Source: Fibrella aquatilis (GTDB taxonomy: Bacteria > Bacteroidota > Bacteroidia > Cytophagales > Spirosomataceae). From it: a DNA stretch of 58,274 nucleotides. Each line of letters opens with the position of its first letter. The stretch's first letter is position 1. This document shows, piece after piece, positions 17,191 to 24,608 of the stretch. The stretch lies in contig NZ_JAFMYU010000035.1 of the NCBI RefSeq assembly GCF_017353255.1, positions 1-58,274 of the forward strand, in the 5' to 3' direction. A program made the translations under genes and the position numbers. The notes beneath the pieces were generated by a model that was not told where the DNA came from, made no database searches, and saw only the letters and a program-made list of their open reading frames with translations.

Positions 17191-18912
17191 ATGAAACGCC
17201 TCTTTTTAGCCGCCGCACTTACCCTGAGTTCCTATGCGCTTTACGCGCAAACGGCCCTGACTGCCAATGAAGCCTACAAGTACTTGCAAGGCGAACGGGG
17301 CCGTGCCTCGAGAGTCGTTGGTGACGCTGCCATGGTACCGCCCGACAGTCTGAACAAAGCCGAACAGATTCTGAATGAGGCGCTTGTCTATTACAACCGG
17401 CCCGACGTGCAGGCATTGGCCAGCACCGATATCTATCTGAAAGCCCGCAAATATGACATCCTGCGCGACCGCACGCTGGTTCAACTTAAAGCTGGTCGGG
17501 ATGAGGACGCGCTGGCGTCGCTTACCGAGTCGATGGAGGAAAATAAGGGCCGCGCCTGGATCTTCGACGACATCGACGACAACCCGGCCTTTGCCCGGTT
17601 TCAGGCACTGCCTGCCTACCAAAAACTGGGCGGCTCAGTGCTGCACCGGGTGTTCAACTCGAAGGCCCTGGCCACAACCTACAAACCCAACCTGACCGAC
17701 GCCGAAAAGGTAGCAGGCCTTTCGAAGCTATGGTCGGAGGCCAAATACAACTTTGTTTATTTCGACCACCTGCCCGCCCTGGACTGGGATAAACTCTATC
17801 TTGAGTACATCCCTAAAGTGCAGGCTACCAACAGCACCGTGGCTTATTATCGTGTGCTGAAGCAGTTTTACGCCCAACTCCACGACGGCCACACCGACGT
17901 GTGGGCGGCAAGTCCGGCATTGGCCGATTCGGTGAGCGCCCGGCCACCCATCACGGCGCAACTGGTTGACGGGCGGGTGCTGGTGCAGTTGGTGCGGCAC
18001 GACAGCCTGCAACGCACAGGCCTGGTGCCCGGCCTGGAAATCACGCAGGTAGATGGTGTGCCGGTGGTAGACTACGCCAACCGCTACGTCCGGCCCTACC
18101 AAAGCGGTTCGACCACCCAAAACGTGGACGTGCAGACGTATGCCTACAACCTGTTGCGGGGACCAAAAGATCGCCCCGTGACCATTCAGTTTCGCGATAA
18201 AACAGGCAAGCTATTTAGCCGGACACTGCCCCGCACCGGCTACGGCAGGCTAACGCCCATACCGGCGTTTGTGCACCGTACGCTACCCGGCAACATCGCC
18301 TACGTGCAGCTTAACACCTTCGAGAACCCGGAGGCGTTCACCAAGTTCAAAGCGGCTTTCGATTCCATCAGCACCAGCAGCGCCCTCATTCTCGACGTGC
18401 GGCTCAACGGCGGCGGCAGCAGTGGCGAAGGCTGGAACATACTGGGCTACCTGACCGACAAGCCCTTCCGCATCGGGAAGTCGTCGTCACAGCTATACAG
18501 TCCCGTGCGGCGGGCGTGGGGTGAGGGCGTGAAATTCGAGACGGTCAGTGCGCCGGAGCCTACCTGGCGGGCTAACGGTGAGCGGCTGTATACCAAGCCT
18601 GTGGTGGTGCTGATCAACGGCATGACGTTTTCGGCGGCGGAAGATTTTGCCCTGGCGTTCGACCTGATGAAGCGGGGTGCGCTCATTGGCGAACCAACCG
18701 GCGGCAGCACCGGCCAACCCCTCTCGTTCGCGCTACCAGGGGGCATCATGGCCCGCGTCTGCACCAAACGCGACACCTACCCCGACGGCACTGAATGGGT
18801 AGGCAAAGGCATTCAGCCCGTCGTGTTGGTACACCCCACCATTGCCAACGTTCAAGCTGGCCGCGATGCGGTGCTGGAAGTCGCCCTCAATCATTTAAAA
18901 ACAGCGAAATAG
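17191..18912 (+). CDS. S41-family (tail-specific type) serine peptidase, secreted
   Basis: The 573-residue protein starts with a clear signal peptide ending near ALYAQ. A helical region with a TPR-like character (about 25-150) precedes a PDZ-like segment (about 255-330, LVPGLEITQVDGVPVVDYAN). The S41 catalytic domain follows: YVQLNTFENPEAF, ILDVRLNGGGSSGEG and the nucleophile motif MTFSAAEDFA, where Ser481 is the predicted catalytic residue. GEPTGGSTGQP completes the fold. It probably degrades periplasmic or surface peptides. It is monocistronic, with a strong terminator hairpin downstream. Its last 91 bases are repeated at 20525-20615. Confidence 0.93.
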   Translation: MKRLFLAAALTLSSYALYAQTALTANEAYKYLQGERGRASRVVGDAAMVPPDSLNKAEQILNEALVYYNRPDVQALASTDIYLKARKYDILRDRTLVQLKAGRDEDALASLTESMEENKGRAWIFDDIDDNPAFARFQALPAYQKLGGSVLHRVFNSKALATTYKPNLTDAEKVAGLSKLWSEAKYNFVYFDHLPALDWDKLYLEYIPKVQATNSTVAYYRVLKQFYAQLHDGHTDVWAASPALADSVSARPPITAQLVDGRVLVQLVRHDSLQRTGLVPGLEITQVDGVPVVDYANRYVRPYQSGSTTQNVDVQTYAYNLLRGPKDRPVTIQFRDKTGKLFSRTLPRTGYGRLTPIPAFVHRTLPGNIAYVQLNTFENPEAFTKFKAAFDSISTSSALILDVRLNGGGSSGEGWNILGYLTDKPFRIGKSSSQLYSPVRRAWGEGVKFETVSAPEPTWRANGERLYTKPVVVLINGMTFSAAEDFALAFDLMKRGALIGEPTGGSTGQPLSFALPGGIMARVCTKRDTYPDGTEWVGKGIQPVVLVHPTIANVQAGRDAVLEVALNHLKTAK

Positions 18913-18961
18913 AGTTATAGGAAGAATATACTGGCGTTTAGATCCATGATTCTGCCATAAT

Positions 18962-19012
18962 CAAAGCTTTCTTGTCAAAGCGGTTCAACAGCGTTTTGAC
19001 AAGAAAGCTTTG
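18962..19012 (+). terminator. 18-bp perfect hairpin after the S41 peptidase
   Basis: The arm 18962-18979 pairs perfectly with 18995-19012 around a 15-base loop. It lies 50 bases after the peptidase stop and is a probable terminator, though the T-run is weak. Confidence 0.65.
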
Positions 19013-19082
19013 GATCAGTAGTGATAGCAAACAATGTGTTCATAATCTTGTTGTGAGTTGGCAACTGTAAACCGAATCTACT

Positions 19083-20516
19083 ATGGCTAGTAAGTGGTTA
19101 ATTTTTCTGATTTGCTGGCTTCAAATTGTTTCAGTAGTTGCTCAAGAAAGGCCTGATTTTCTCATAAAACCACATAGTAAGGCGGCACTTAGAATTGACT
19201 ATAAGTATAACAACCAGCCAAGAAAACTATTTGCGGCAACAGCTTGCGTTTTTCCTTATAACGATTACCTTAGACTGGATGATTCTCTTCAAGTGGGAAG
19301 CGGATCTAAAATAATCACTTATAATGTTTCTTCTCCACAACGTGGTCTGTTTTTAATTGATGGACAGGGCGGCTTAATTTACCTTATACCTAATGACACA
19401 TTAACTATACAGATAGACCTGAGTAAAAGCAATCCATTGATTTCATATAAATTTATTGGCAAATATGCTTCTATTAATCAATATTATTTTGATCAGGCAA
19501 AAGCTCTCAATGGCATCCCGTCTTTTATGAATGCATTAATCGCCAATAATGCACCGTCAATAACAAAGTATAAGCAACAAAAAGATTCATTGCTAAAAGT
19601 GGAGTATAACTATTTTTACGGCTATGTTAAAGAGCATAAACTACCTGTATGGTTCCTCAGAGAAGAAGAGCGACTAATACGCTATACCGATGCTGCATTA
19701 AAAGTAAATACGGTAAATTATAGGGAGTTTATTAAAATGGACAAACCTAATTCTGAACCAACTAACTATTATGATTTTATTACCCCTGACCTTTTAAACA
19801 ATAGCCAAGCAGCTCATATTGAGGAATATCAACGCTTTTTACGAGATTACTTTTACAGACTCTATTTTAGACAAAAAGCAGTTAGTAACCCTGTAGATTT
19901 GTTTCCAACACTAGCAGCTAATAAGCTGTCTGGATTAGCTTGGGAAGTATTTATGGCGCGTCTAATAGACGAATTAATGGCAAGTATGCCTACTCACGGC
20001 GAAAAGTTATTGAAAAGCTCTCTTTCAAAGTTTGTGAATAAGAAGTGGTTAATCGATCTCGATTCTTTCTACAAGGATGCTTATACACTTAAACCTGGTC
20101 AATTAGCTCCAAATTTTGCATTAGAAAATAAACTAGACTCTTTGGCTTACTTAAACGACTTTCGAGGTCAAATTATTTACCTTAGTTTTTGGTTTACAGG
20201 ATGTGCACCTTGTCGTCAAGAAATGCCGTTAGAGAATGATCTGGTTAATTATTTTGATGGTAAACCTGTAAAAATAATTAGCATTTGTGTCAATAGTTCA
20301 CGTTCAGACTGGGCAAAGGTTAGTAAATTGTATAATTTACAGACTGTTAATTTGTATGCTAATGATTCGTGGGCTAAAACGCTAATCAGTAAATACAATA
20401 TAAAAGCCTATCCGCATTACGTTTTGATTGATCGAGCTGGTAAGGTTGTCAGAAATAATTGTGAAAAGCCAAGTAGAAATGCTAAACTAGCAATAGAAGC
20501 ACTCTTGAAAGACTGA
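19083..20516 (+). CDS. TlpA-like thioredoxin-fold protein, AT-rich
   Basis: This 477-residue exported protein has an N-terminal signal (LIFLICWLQIVSVVAQ) and a long, poorly conserved middle. The C-terminal thioredoxin domain (about 345-477) begins LKPGQLAPNFALEN and holds the CxxC motif FTGCAPCRQEMP (Cys374 and Cys377). AYPHYVLIDRAG supplies the cis-proline region. It should act in periplasmic thiol-disulphide exchange. Base composition is sharply more AT-rich than both neighbours, and the gene is flanked by two copies of the S41 peptidase 3' end; both suggest acquisition by transfer. Confidence 0.85.
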   Translation: MASKWLIFLICWLQIVSVVAQERPDFLIKPHSKAALRIDYKYNNQPRKLFAATACVFPYNDYLRLDDSLQVGSGSKIITYNVSSPQRGLFLIDGQGGLIYLIPNDTLTIQIDLSKSNPLISYKFIGKYASINQYYFDQAKALNGIPSFMNALIANNAPSITKYKQQKDSLLKVEYNYFYGYVKEHKLPVWFLREEERLIRYTDAALKVNTVNYREFIKMDKPNSEPTNYYDFITPDLLNNSQAAHIEEYQRFLRDYFYRLYFRQKAVSNPVDLFPTLAANKLSGLAWEVFMARLIDELMASMPTHGEKLLKSSLSKFVNKKWLIDLDSFYKDAYTLKPGQLAPNFALENKLDSLAYLNDFRGQIIYLSFWFTGCAPCRQEMPLENDLVNYFDGKPVKIISICVNSSRSDWAKVSKLYNLQTVNLYANDSWAKTLISKYNIKAYPHYVLIDRAGKVVRNNCEKPSRNAKLAIEALLKD

Positions 20517-20524
20517 ACAATAAC

Positions 20525-20615
20525 CGTGCTGGTACACCCCACCGTAGCCGACATCCAAGCGGGCCGCGATGCGGTGCTGGAAGTCGCCCTCAATCATTTA
20601 AAGACAGTGAAATAG
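20525..20615 (+). pseudogene. Second copy of the S41 peptidase 3' end
   Basis: These 91 bases match 18822-18912 at about 82 of 91 positions and end in the same LNHLKTxK plus stop. No peptidase body precedes them. They are the remnant of a tandem peptidase paralogue whose body is gone, or one arm of a recombination that placed the AT-rich gene here. Confidence 0.85.
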
Positions 20616-20713
20616 GGCTGGAGGAAGTTATTTCGCAGGAAAACGGTTGAAGCCAATTCAGCACTAACTAACCGCGTTTTTTCATACTGGTTTAACCAAC
20701 AAGTAATCCATTT

Positions 20714-20747
20714 TTAACGGCCAGAGTAATCGTCAATGCTACCTTTC
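20714..20747 (+). promoter_or_regulatory. TTAAC / TACCTTTC promoter-like element
   Basis: TTAAC (20714-20718), 21 bases, then TACCTTTC (20740-20747). TTAACGGCC at the upstream end is identical to that before permease 2. It precedes the secreted protein starting at 20766. Confidence 0.5.
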
Positions 20748-20765
20748 AGGCAAAAAGAGGTAGTT

Positions 20766-21632
20766 ATGAAAACGTTTGTACATATCTTATTGCTGGTACC
20801 CGGCCTGAGCTTTGCCCAGCCTGATAGTCTGGCGCCACAACGCTCGGTGATCCCGCCCCGGCCACCGGCTGATACGCTGAAGCCAATTGAGTTCCGGGAG
20901 ATTCCGTACCAGTATACTACTTCCAGCACCAACACGTACGGGGGCCACCGGCGCACGTCCTACAGCACCCATACGGGCATTCACCGCATCTACACCTACG
21001 ACGGCATCGACGTGGTAGACCCCGAAACGACGCTTTGGCCTACCCTATTGGCGGTAAATGACCCCGACGTGGCGCGGCTTCGACAGGAATACAGCACTAT
21101 AAAGGCCAACCAGGCAACCGCCGTGACAATGGGCACCGTGCTAATGGTACCCGGCCTGATCATGATGGGCGTGGGCCTGGCTCAAAACAGAGAATACCGC
21201 AACCTGGTGGCTAAACAGAACGCTGCCTACTACAGCCTACCTACCACTACCTACGTCACCAAAAATTGTGATCGCTGGGGCGGTAGCACAAACAGTCAGG
21301 GTGTCTACTTCTGGACGTGTGCCACAGACCCATCCATTACTTATACGGGCAACTACCCGCCCCTGTCAGTGCAGATACCCGTTACAACCACCCCCGCCCG
21401 CCCGACTTCCACGCCCGTTACGGTATCAGACGGTAAGGGGCTGATGATTGCCGGTTTGGTGTCTACGCTAATCGGGACCATTGTCTTCTATTCATCGCGG
21501 GGCGACCGGTCGGGCACATTTTTGCGGGCGGTGCAGTATTACAACCGGGCGCTAAAGCAGCCCATATCCTGGCAACTCTTACCCTATTCCAGCTTTGGCA
21601 CTGCCGGGCCAAGCATTGTAGTTCGGTTCTGA
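20766..21632 (+). CDS. Secreted or membrane-associated protein of unknown function
   Basis: The 288-residue protein has a signal peptide (MKTFVHILLLVPGLSFAQ). The frame also has an ATG at 20736, but that would lie over the promoter element, so 20766 is chosen. After a Pro-, Thr- and Tyr-rich section there are two hydrophobic glycine-rich segments (GTVLMVPGLIMMGVGLA and GLMIAGLVSTLIGTIVFYSS). A two-Cys stretch (NCDRWGG and FWTCATD) lies between them. The family was not recognised. It shares the TTAAC/TACCTTTC promoter type with permeases 1 and 2 and may be part of the same envelope response. Confidence 0.7.
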   Translation: MKTFVHILLLVPGLSFAQPDSLAPQRSVIPPRPPADTLKPIEFREIPYQYTTSSTNTYGGHRRTSYSTHTGIHRIYTYDGIDVVDPETTLWPTLLAVNDPDVARLRQEYSTIKANQATAVTMGTVLMVPGLIMMGVGLAQNREYRNLVAKQNAAYYSLPTTTYVTKNCDRWGGSTNSQGVYFWTCATDPSITYTGNYPPLSVQIPVTTTPARPTSTPVTVSDGKGLMIAGLVSTLIGTIVFYSSRGDRSGTFLRAVQYYNRALKQPISWQLLPYSSFGTAGPSIVVRF

Positions 21633-21660
21633 TTCTCAGGCTAGTGAAGCCGTACCATTT

Positions 21661-21690
21661 CGGACGAGATCTTGTCCATTTTCGGACAAG
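21661..21690 (+). promoter_or_regulatory. Upstream activator-like site C: half site plus TGTCC-N6-GGACA
   Basis: A CGGAC half site (21661-21665) precedes TGTCC (21673-21677), ATTTTC, GGACA (21684-21688). The palindrome starts 68 bases before the TGGC of promoter C. Confidence 0.6.
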
Positions 21691-21702
21691 CTACTACATT
21701 AA

Positions 21703-21733
21703 AAAGGCCGTTTCTTAGCAGGAAACGGCCTTT
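21703..21733 (+). terminator. Hairpin between activator site C and its promoter
   Basis: AAAGGCCGTTTC (21703-21714) pairs with GAAACGGCCTTT (21722-21733) around seven bases. It could terminate the gene ending at 21632, but it lies after the activator site and shares its GCCGTTTCT core with the hairpin of site B. Confidence 0.65.
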
Positions 21734-21740
21734 CTGGCGC

Positions 21741-21755
21741 TGGCACGGGTGTTGA
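21741..21755 (+). promoter_or_regulatory. Sigma-54-type (-24/-12) promoter C
   Basis: TGGCACGGGTGTTGA has the TGGCACG of the -24 consensus and TTGA at -12 after seven bases. It precedes permease 6 by about 125 bases, a leader that contains a large inverted repeat. Confidence 0.6.
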
Positions 21756-21772
21756 GACTTGTTGGAAAAAGC

Positions 21773-21850
21773 AAGAGGCAAGAAGTGAGAAGCAAGAGAC
21801 AAGATTCTTCTAGCGGCATCTTGTTTCTTGCTTCTCACTTCTTGCCTCTT
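21773..21850. repeat. 33-bp inverted repeat in the leader of permease 6
   Basis: The arm 21773-21805 (AAGAGGCAAGAAGTGAGAAG and on) pairs with 21818-21850 with one mismatch around a 12-base loop. Purine-only words such as AAGCAAGA recur inside it, and partial copies continue to about 21870. It would form a strong RNA hairpin 30 bases before the start codon. It looks like a dispersed intergenic repeat that landed in the leader; a regulatory effect is possible. Confidence 0.75.
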
Positions 21851-21880
21851 GTTTCTCACCTCTTGTTTCTTAGTAGCCCC

Positions 21881-24280
21881 ATGCTCCACAACTACGTCAA
21901 AATCGCCCTGCGGAACCTGCGTCGTTCGCCGCTGTATAGCCTGCTCAACATGGGTGGGTTGGCGTTGGGCATGGCCTGCTGCCTACTCATCGCCCTCTAC
22001 GTGGCCGACGAATGGCGCTACGACCGGTTTCATGCCAATTACCCCAACATATACCGCGTTTGGGAAAAACAAAAGCAGGCCGACGGCCTTTTCGACGTAG
22101 CCGTGACCCCTGGTCCGCTGGCACCCGCGCTGGCGAAGGATTTCCCCGACGTGGTGCAGACCACCCGCGTAGGGCGCTGGGCGGGGTTGTTAACCCAGGG
22201 CAAACAGTCGCTGGAGGCCGAGCAGATGCTGATTGTTGATTCCTCCTTCTTCAGCCTGTTCAGCTTCCCGATGCGGCTGGGCAATGCCAAAACGGTCTTT
22301 AAAAATCCCGATGAAGTCATTTTCAGCGAAGCCATGGCCGAGCGGTTTTTCGGCAAAGATTGGGCAAAGATGGCTCTGCTGGGGCGCGTCATCACCTTCA
22401 ACGGTAAGGATAACCTCACACTGACGGGCATTGCCCAAAACCCACCCAGCCAGTCCAGCATTCAGTTCGATGTGCTATTGCCCTACAAGTGGCTGGAGAA
22501 AAATGACGAATGGAGCAAAAAATGGAATGGTAACAGCTACCACACTTACGTGCAGCTACGGGCCAATGCCACAGGCGCGGCCACTAACCCGACGGCCTTT
22601 GCCGACAAGATAAAAGACGCGCTGAGCCGCTACGACAAGGGCAACGACAAGCAGCTTTTCCTGCAGCCCCTGGCCGACATTTACCTGCGCTCTACCTTTT
22701 CATTCGAGACCGACTGGGGCAAGCGCAGTAGCATTGGCTACGTGCGTCTGTTTGTGGCCGTGGGGCTAATTGTGCTGCTCATTGCCATTGTTAACTTCAT
22801 CAACCTGGCTACGGCGCGGGCCTCGCAACGCGCCAAAGAAGTAGGCGTGCGCAAAGTGGTTGGGGCGCAGCGTGGGGCATTGGTAGGGCAGTTTCTGGGC
22901 GAAGCCGGACTGGTCACGGCTGTGGCCCTGGGGCTGTCGCCGGTGCTGGCCGAGGTGTTGTTACCCCTCTTCAACGACGTGGCTGCCAAGACGTTGGTGA
23001 TTCCGTATCAACTACCCATTTTTTGGGGTGTATTGATTGGTATTCTGGTGCTGGTCAGCCTGTTGGCAGGGTTGTATCCGGCGTTTGTGCTGTCGTCGTT
23101 TAAGCCAGTGCGGGTGCTGAAAGGGGCCGTGGTGGGACAGTCGGGGCGCGGGTTCAGGCAGGGGTTGGTGGTGGGGCAATTTGTGCTGGCAACAGTCCTG
23201 ATTATTGGCACACTGGTCATTTACAGGCAATTATCATTTATTCAAAACGCCCGGCTCGGTTTCGACAAGTCGCAGTTATTGTACGTCCGGCTCAAAGGCG
23301 ATCTGAAATTCAAGGCGTGGCCCTTCCAACAGCAAGTTCGTCAGTTACCAAGCGTGGCACAGGCATCGCTGGCTACGGGCAACCTGGTTGATGTGGCCAA
23401 CGGGGGCACTGTGGAGTGGGAAGGGCAGGCACCCAAAGACGAGTTCCTGATCACGAACATGAATGTAGATGATCAGTTTATGACCACCACAGGCATGTCG
23501 CTAGCCTCAGGGCGGAATTTTTCGGCGCGAATCCCCGCTGATACGTCGCGGGTGATGGGATCGTATTTGATCAACGAAACAGCGGCTAAGCGGATGGGCT
23601 ACACAGCCGAGTCGGCACTGGGTAAACGGGTGAAATTTTGGGGCGTGACGGGCAAGATTGTGGGGGTACTGCGTGACTTCCATTTCCGGCCGCTACGGGT
23701 GGCTATCGAGCCGTTTATTTTCCGGTTTCAGCCCACCAACCCCTATTTCAACCTGCTGGTGAAAACCCGGCCCGACAACGTGCCGCGCACCATTGCCGCC
23801 CTAACTAACCTCTACAAAAAAGCCGACCCGGCCAACCTTTTCGCCTATGGTTTTGTGGACCAGGATCTGGACGCGCAATACCGGTCTGAGCAGCGCACGG
23901 GACGTATTATCCTGTATTTCTCGGTGCTGGCCATTTTAATTTCCTGCCTTGGTCTGTTTGGCCTGGCTGCATTTACCGCCGAAATCCGCACGAAGGAAAT
24001 TGGTGTACGGAAGGTGCTAGGGGCGTCGGTGGGCAGTATTGTGGCCCTGCTCAGCAGCGATTTTCTGAAACTAGTGATCATCGCTATTGTCATTGCCAGC
24101 CCGCTGGCGTGGTGGGGCATGAGCCGCTGGTTGCAGGATTTTGCCTACAAAACTGACCTCGGCTGGGGCATTTTTGCCGGGGCCGGTGCGCTGGCGGTGG
24201 GCGTTGCCCTGCTCACGGTGAGCTTCCAGAGCGTCAAAGCCGCCCTGGCCGACCCGGTGAAGAGTTTGAGAACGGAGTAA
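21881..24280 (+). CDS. Duplicated FtsX/MacB-type ABC permease (permease 6)
   Basis: This 799-residue protein is taken from ATG 21881, where MLHNYVKIALRNLRRSPLYS matches the family start. The longer frame from 21749 would translate the promoter and the inverted repeat. Coupling motifs are EVGVRKVVGAQRGALVGQF and EIGVRKVLGASVGSIVALL; the tail is DPVKSLRTE. It heads a likely operon with a 97-residue protein and permeases 7 and 8 (21881-29471) under promoter C. Confidence 0.93.
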   Translation: MLHNYVKIALRNLRRSPLYSLLNMGGLALGMACCLLIALYVADEWRYDRFHANYPNIYRVWEKQKQADGLFDVAVTPGPLAPALAKDFPDVVQTTRVGRWAGLLTQGKQSLEAEQMLIVDSSFFSLFSFPMRLGNAKTVFKNPDEVIFSEAMAERFFGKDWAKMALLGRVITFNGKDNLTLTGIAQNPPSQSSIQFDVLLPYKWLEKNDEWSKKWNGNSYHTYVQLRANATGAATNPTAFADKIKDALSRYDKGNDKQLFLQPLADIYLRSTFSFETDWGKRSSIGYVRLFVAVGLIVLLIAIVNFINLATARASQRAKEVGVRKVVGAQRGALVGQFLGEAGLVTAVALGLSPVLAEVLLPLFNDVAAKTLVIPYQLPIFWGVLIGILVLVSLLAGLYPAFVLSSFKPVRVLKGAVVGQSGRGFRQGLVVGQFVLATVLIIGTLVIYRQLSFIQNARLGFDKSQLLYVRLKGDLKFKAWPFQQQVRQLPSVAQASLATGNLVDVANGGTVEWEGQAPKDEFLITNMNVDDQFMTTTGMSLASGRNFSARIPADTSRVMGSYLINETAAKRMGYTAESALGKRVKFWGVTGKIVGVLRDFHFRPLRVAIEPFIFRFQPTNPYFNLLVKTRPDNVPRTIAALTNLYKKADPANLFAYGFVDQDLDAQYRSEQRTGRIILYFSVLAILISCLGLFGLAAFTAEIRTKEIGVRKVLGASVGSIVALLSSDFLKLVIIAIVIASPLAWWGMSRWLQDFAYKTDLGWGIFAGAGALAVGVALLTVSFQSVKAALADPVKSLRTE

Positions 24281-24293
24281 AACCTAAACGACT

Positions 24294-24587
24294 ATGTCCT
24301 ATATCGCTATTCCTATCCCCAATATTCCTGGCAAGCAGGAGATCGAAATCGAGGTAAGTATCAACGGGCAAAAGCAGGCCCTGCACTACCGCGTCGAGCT
24401 ATTCTACTGGTCCGACTGCCGCGTTCCGACTTTCGACCGGGTGGCGTGCATCCGCGAGATGCTATCGGGCTATGACCAGGACTGGTCGCTGTATTACATC
24501 GGCGAACCCACCGACGATTTTGTGCCCATCACCTTCGTGCGCAAAGAAGACCTCGCCATTCAACGGCAACTTCGGCAGCTAGCTTAA
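24294..24587 (+). CDS. Small conserved-looking protein of unknown function
   Basis: The 97-residue protein begins MSYIAIPIPNIPGKQEIEIE and is predicted to be mostly beta (QALHYRVELFYW, WSLYYIGEPTDDFVPITFV) with a short helical end (DLAIQRQLRQLA). It has no signal peptide or membrane segment, so it should be cytoplasmic. It lies 13 bases after permease 6 and 21 before permease 7, and base use matches its neighbours. It is clearly part of the permease operon. No family was recognised. Confidence 0.75.
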   Translation: MSYIAIPIPNIPGKQEIEIEVSINGQKQALHYRVELFYWSDCRVPTFDRVACIREMLSGYDQDWSLYYIGEPTDDFVPITFVRKEDLAIQRQLRQLA

Positions 24588-24608
24588 TCCACTGATATAC
24601 CTCGCGTT

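Noticed and set aside
19083-20516. A transposon carrying the AT-rich gene
   Set aside because: No transposase, terminal inverted repeats or short target duplication; the flanks are copies of the peptidase 3' end.
21749-21880. N-terminal extension of permease 6
   Set aside because: It would translate the -12 element and the 33-bp inverted repeat; the family start is at 21881.
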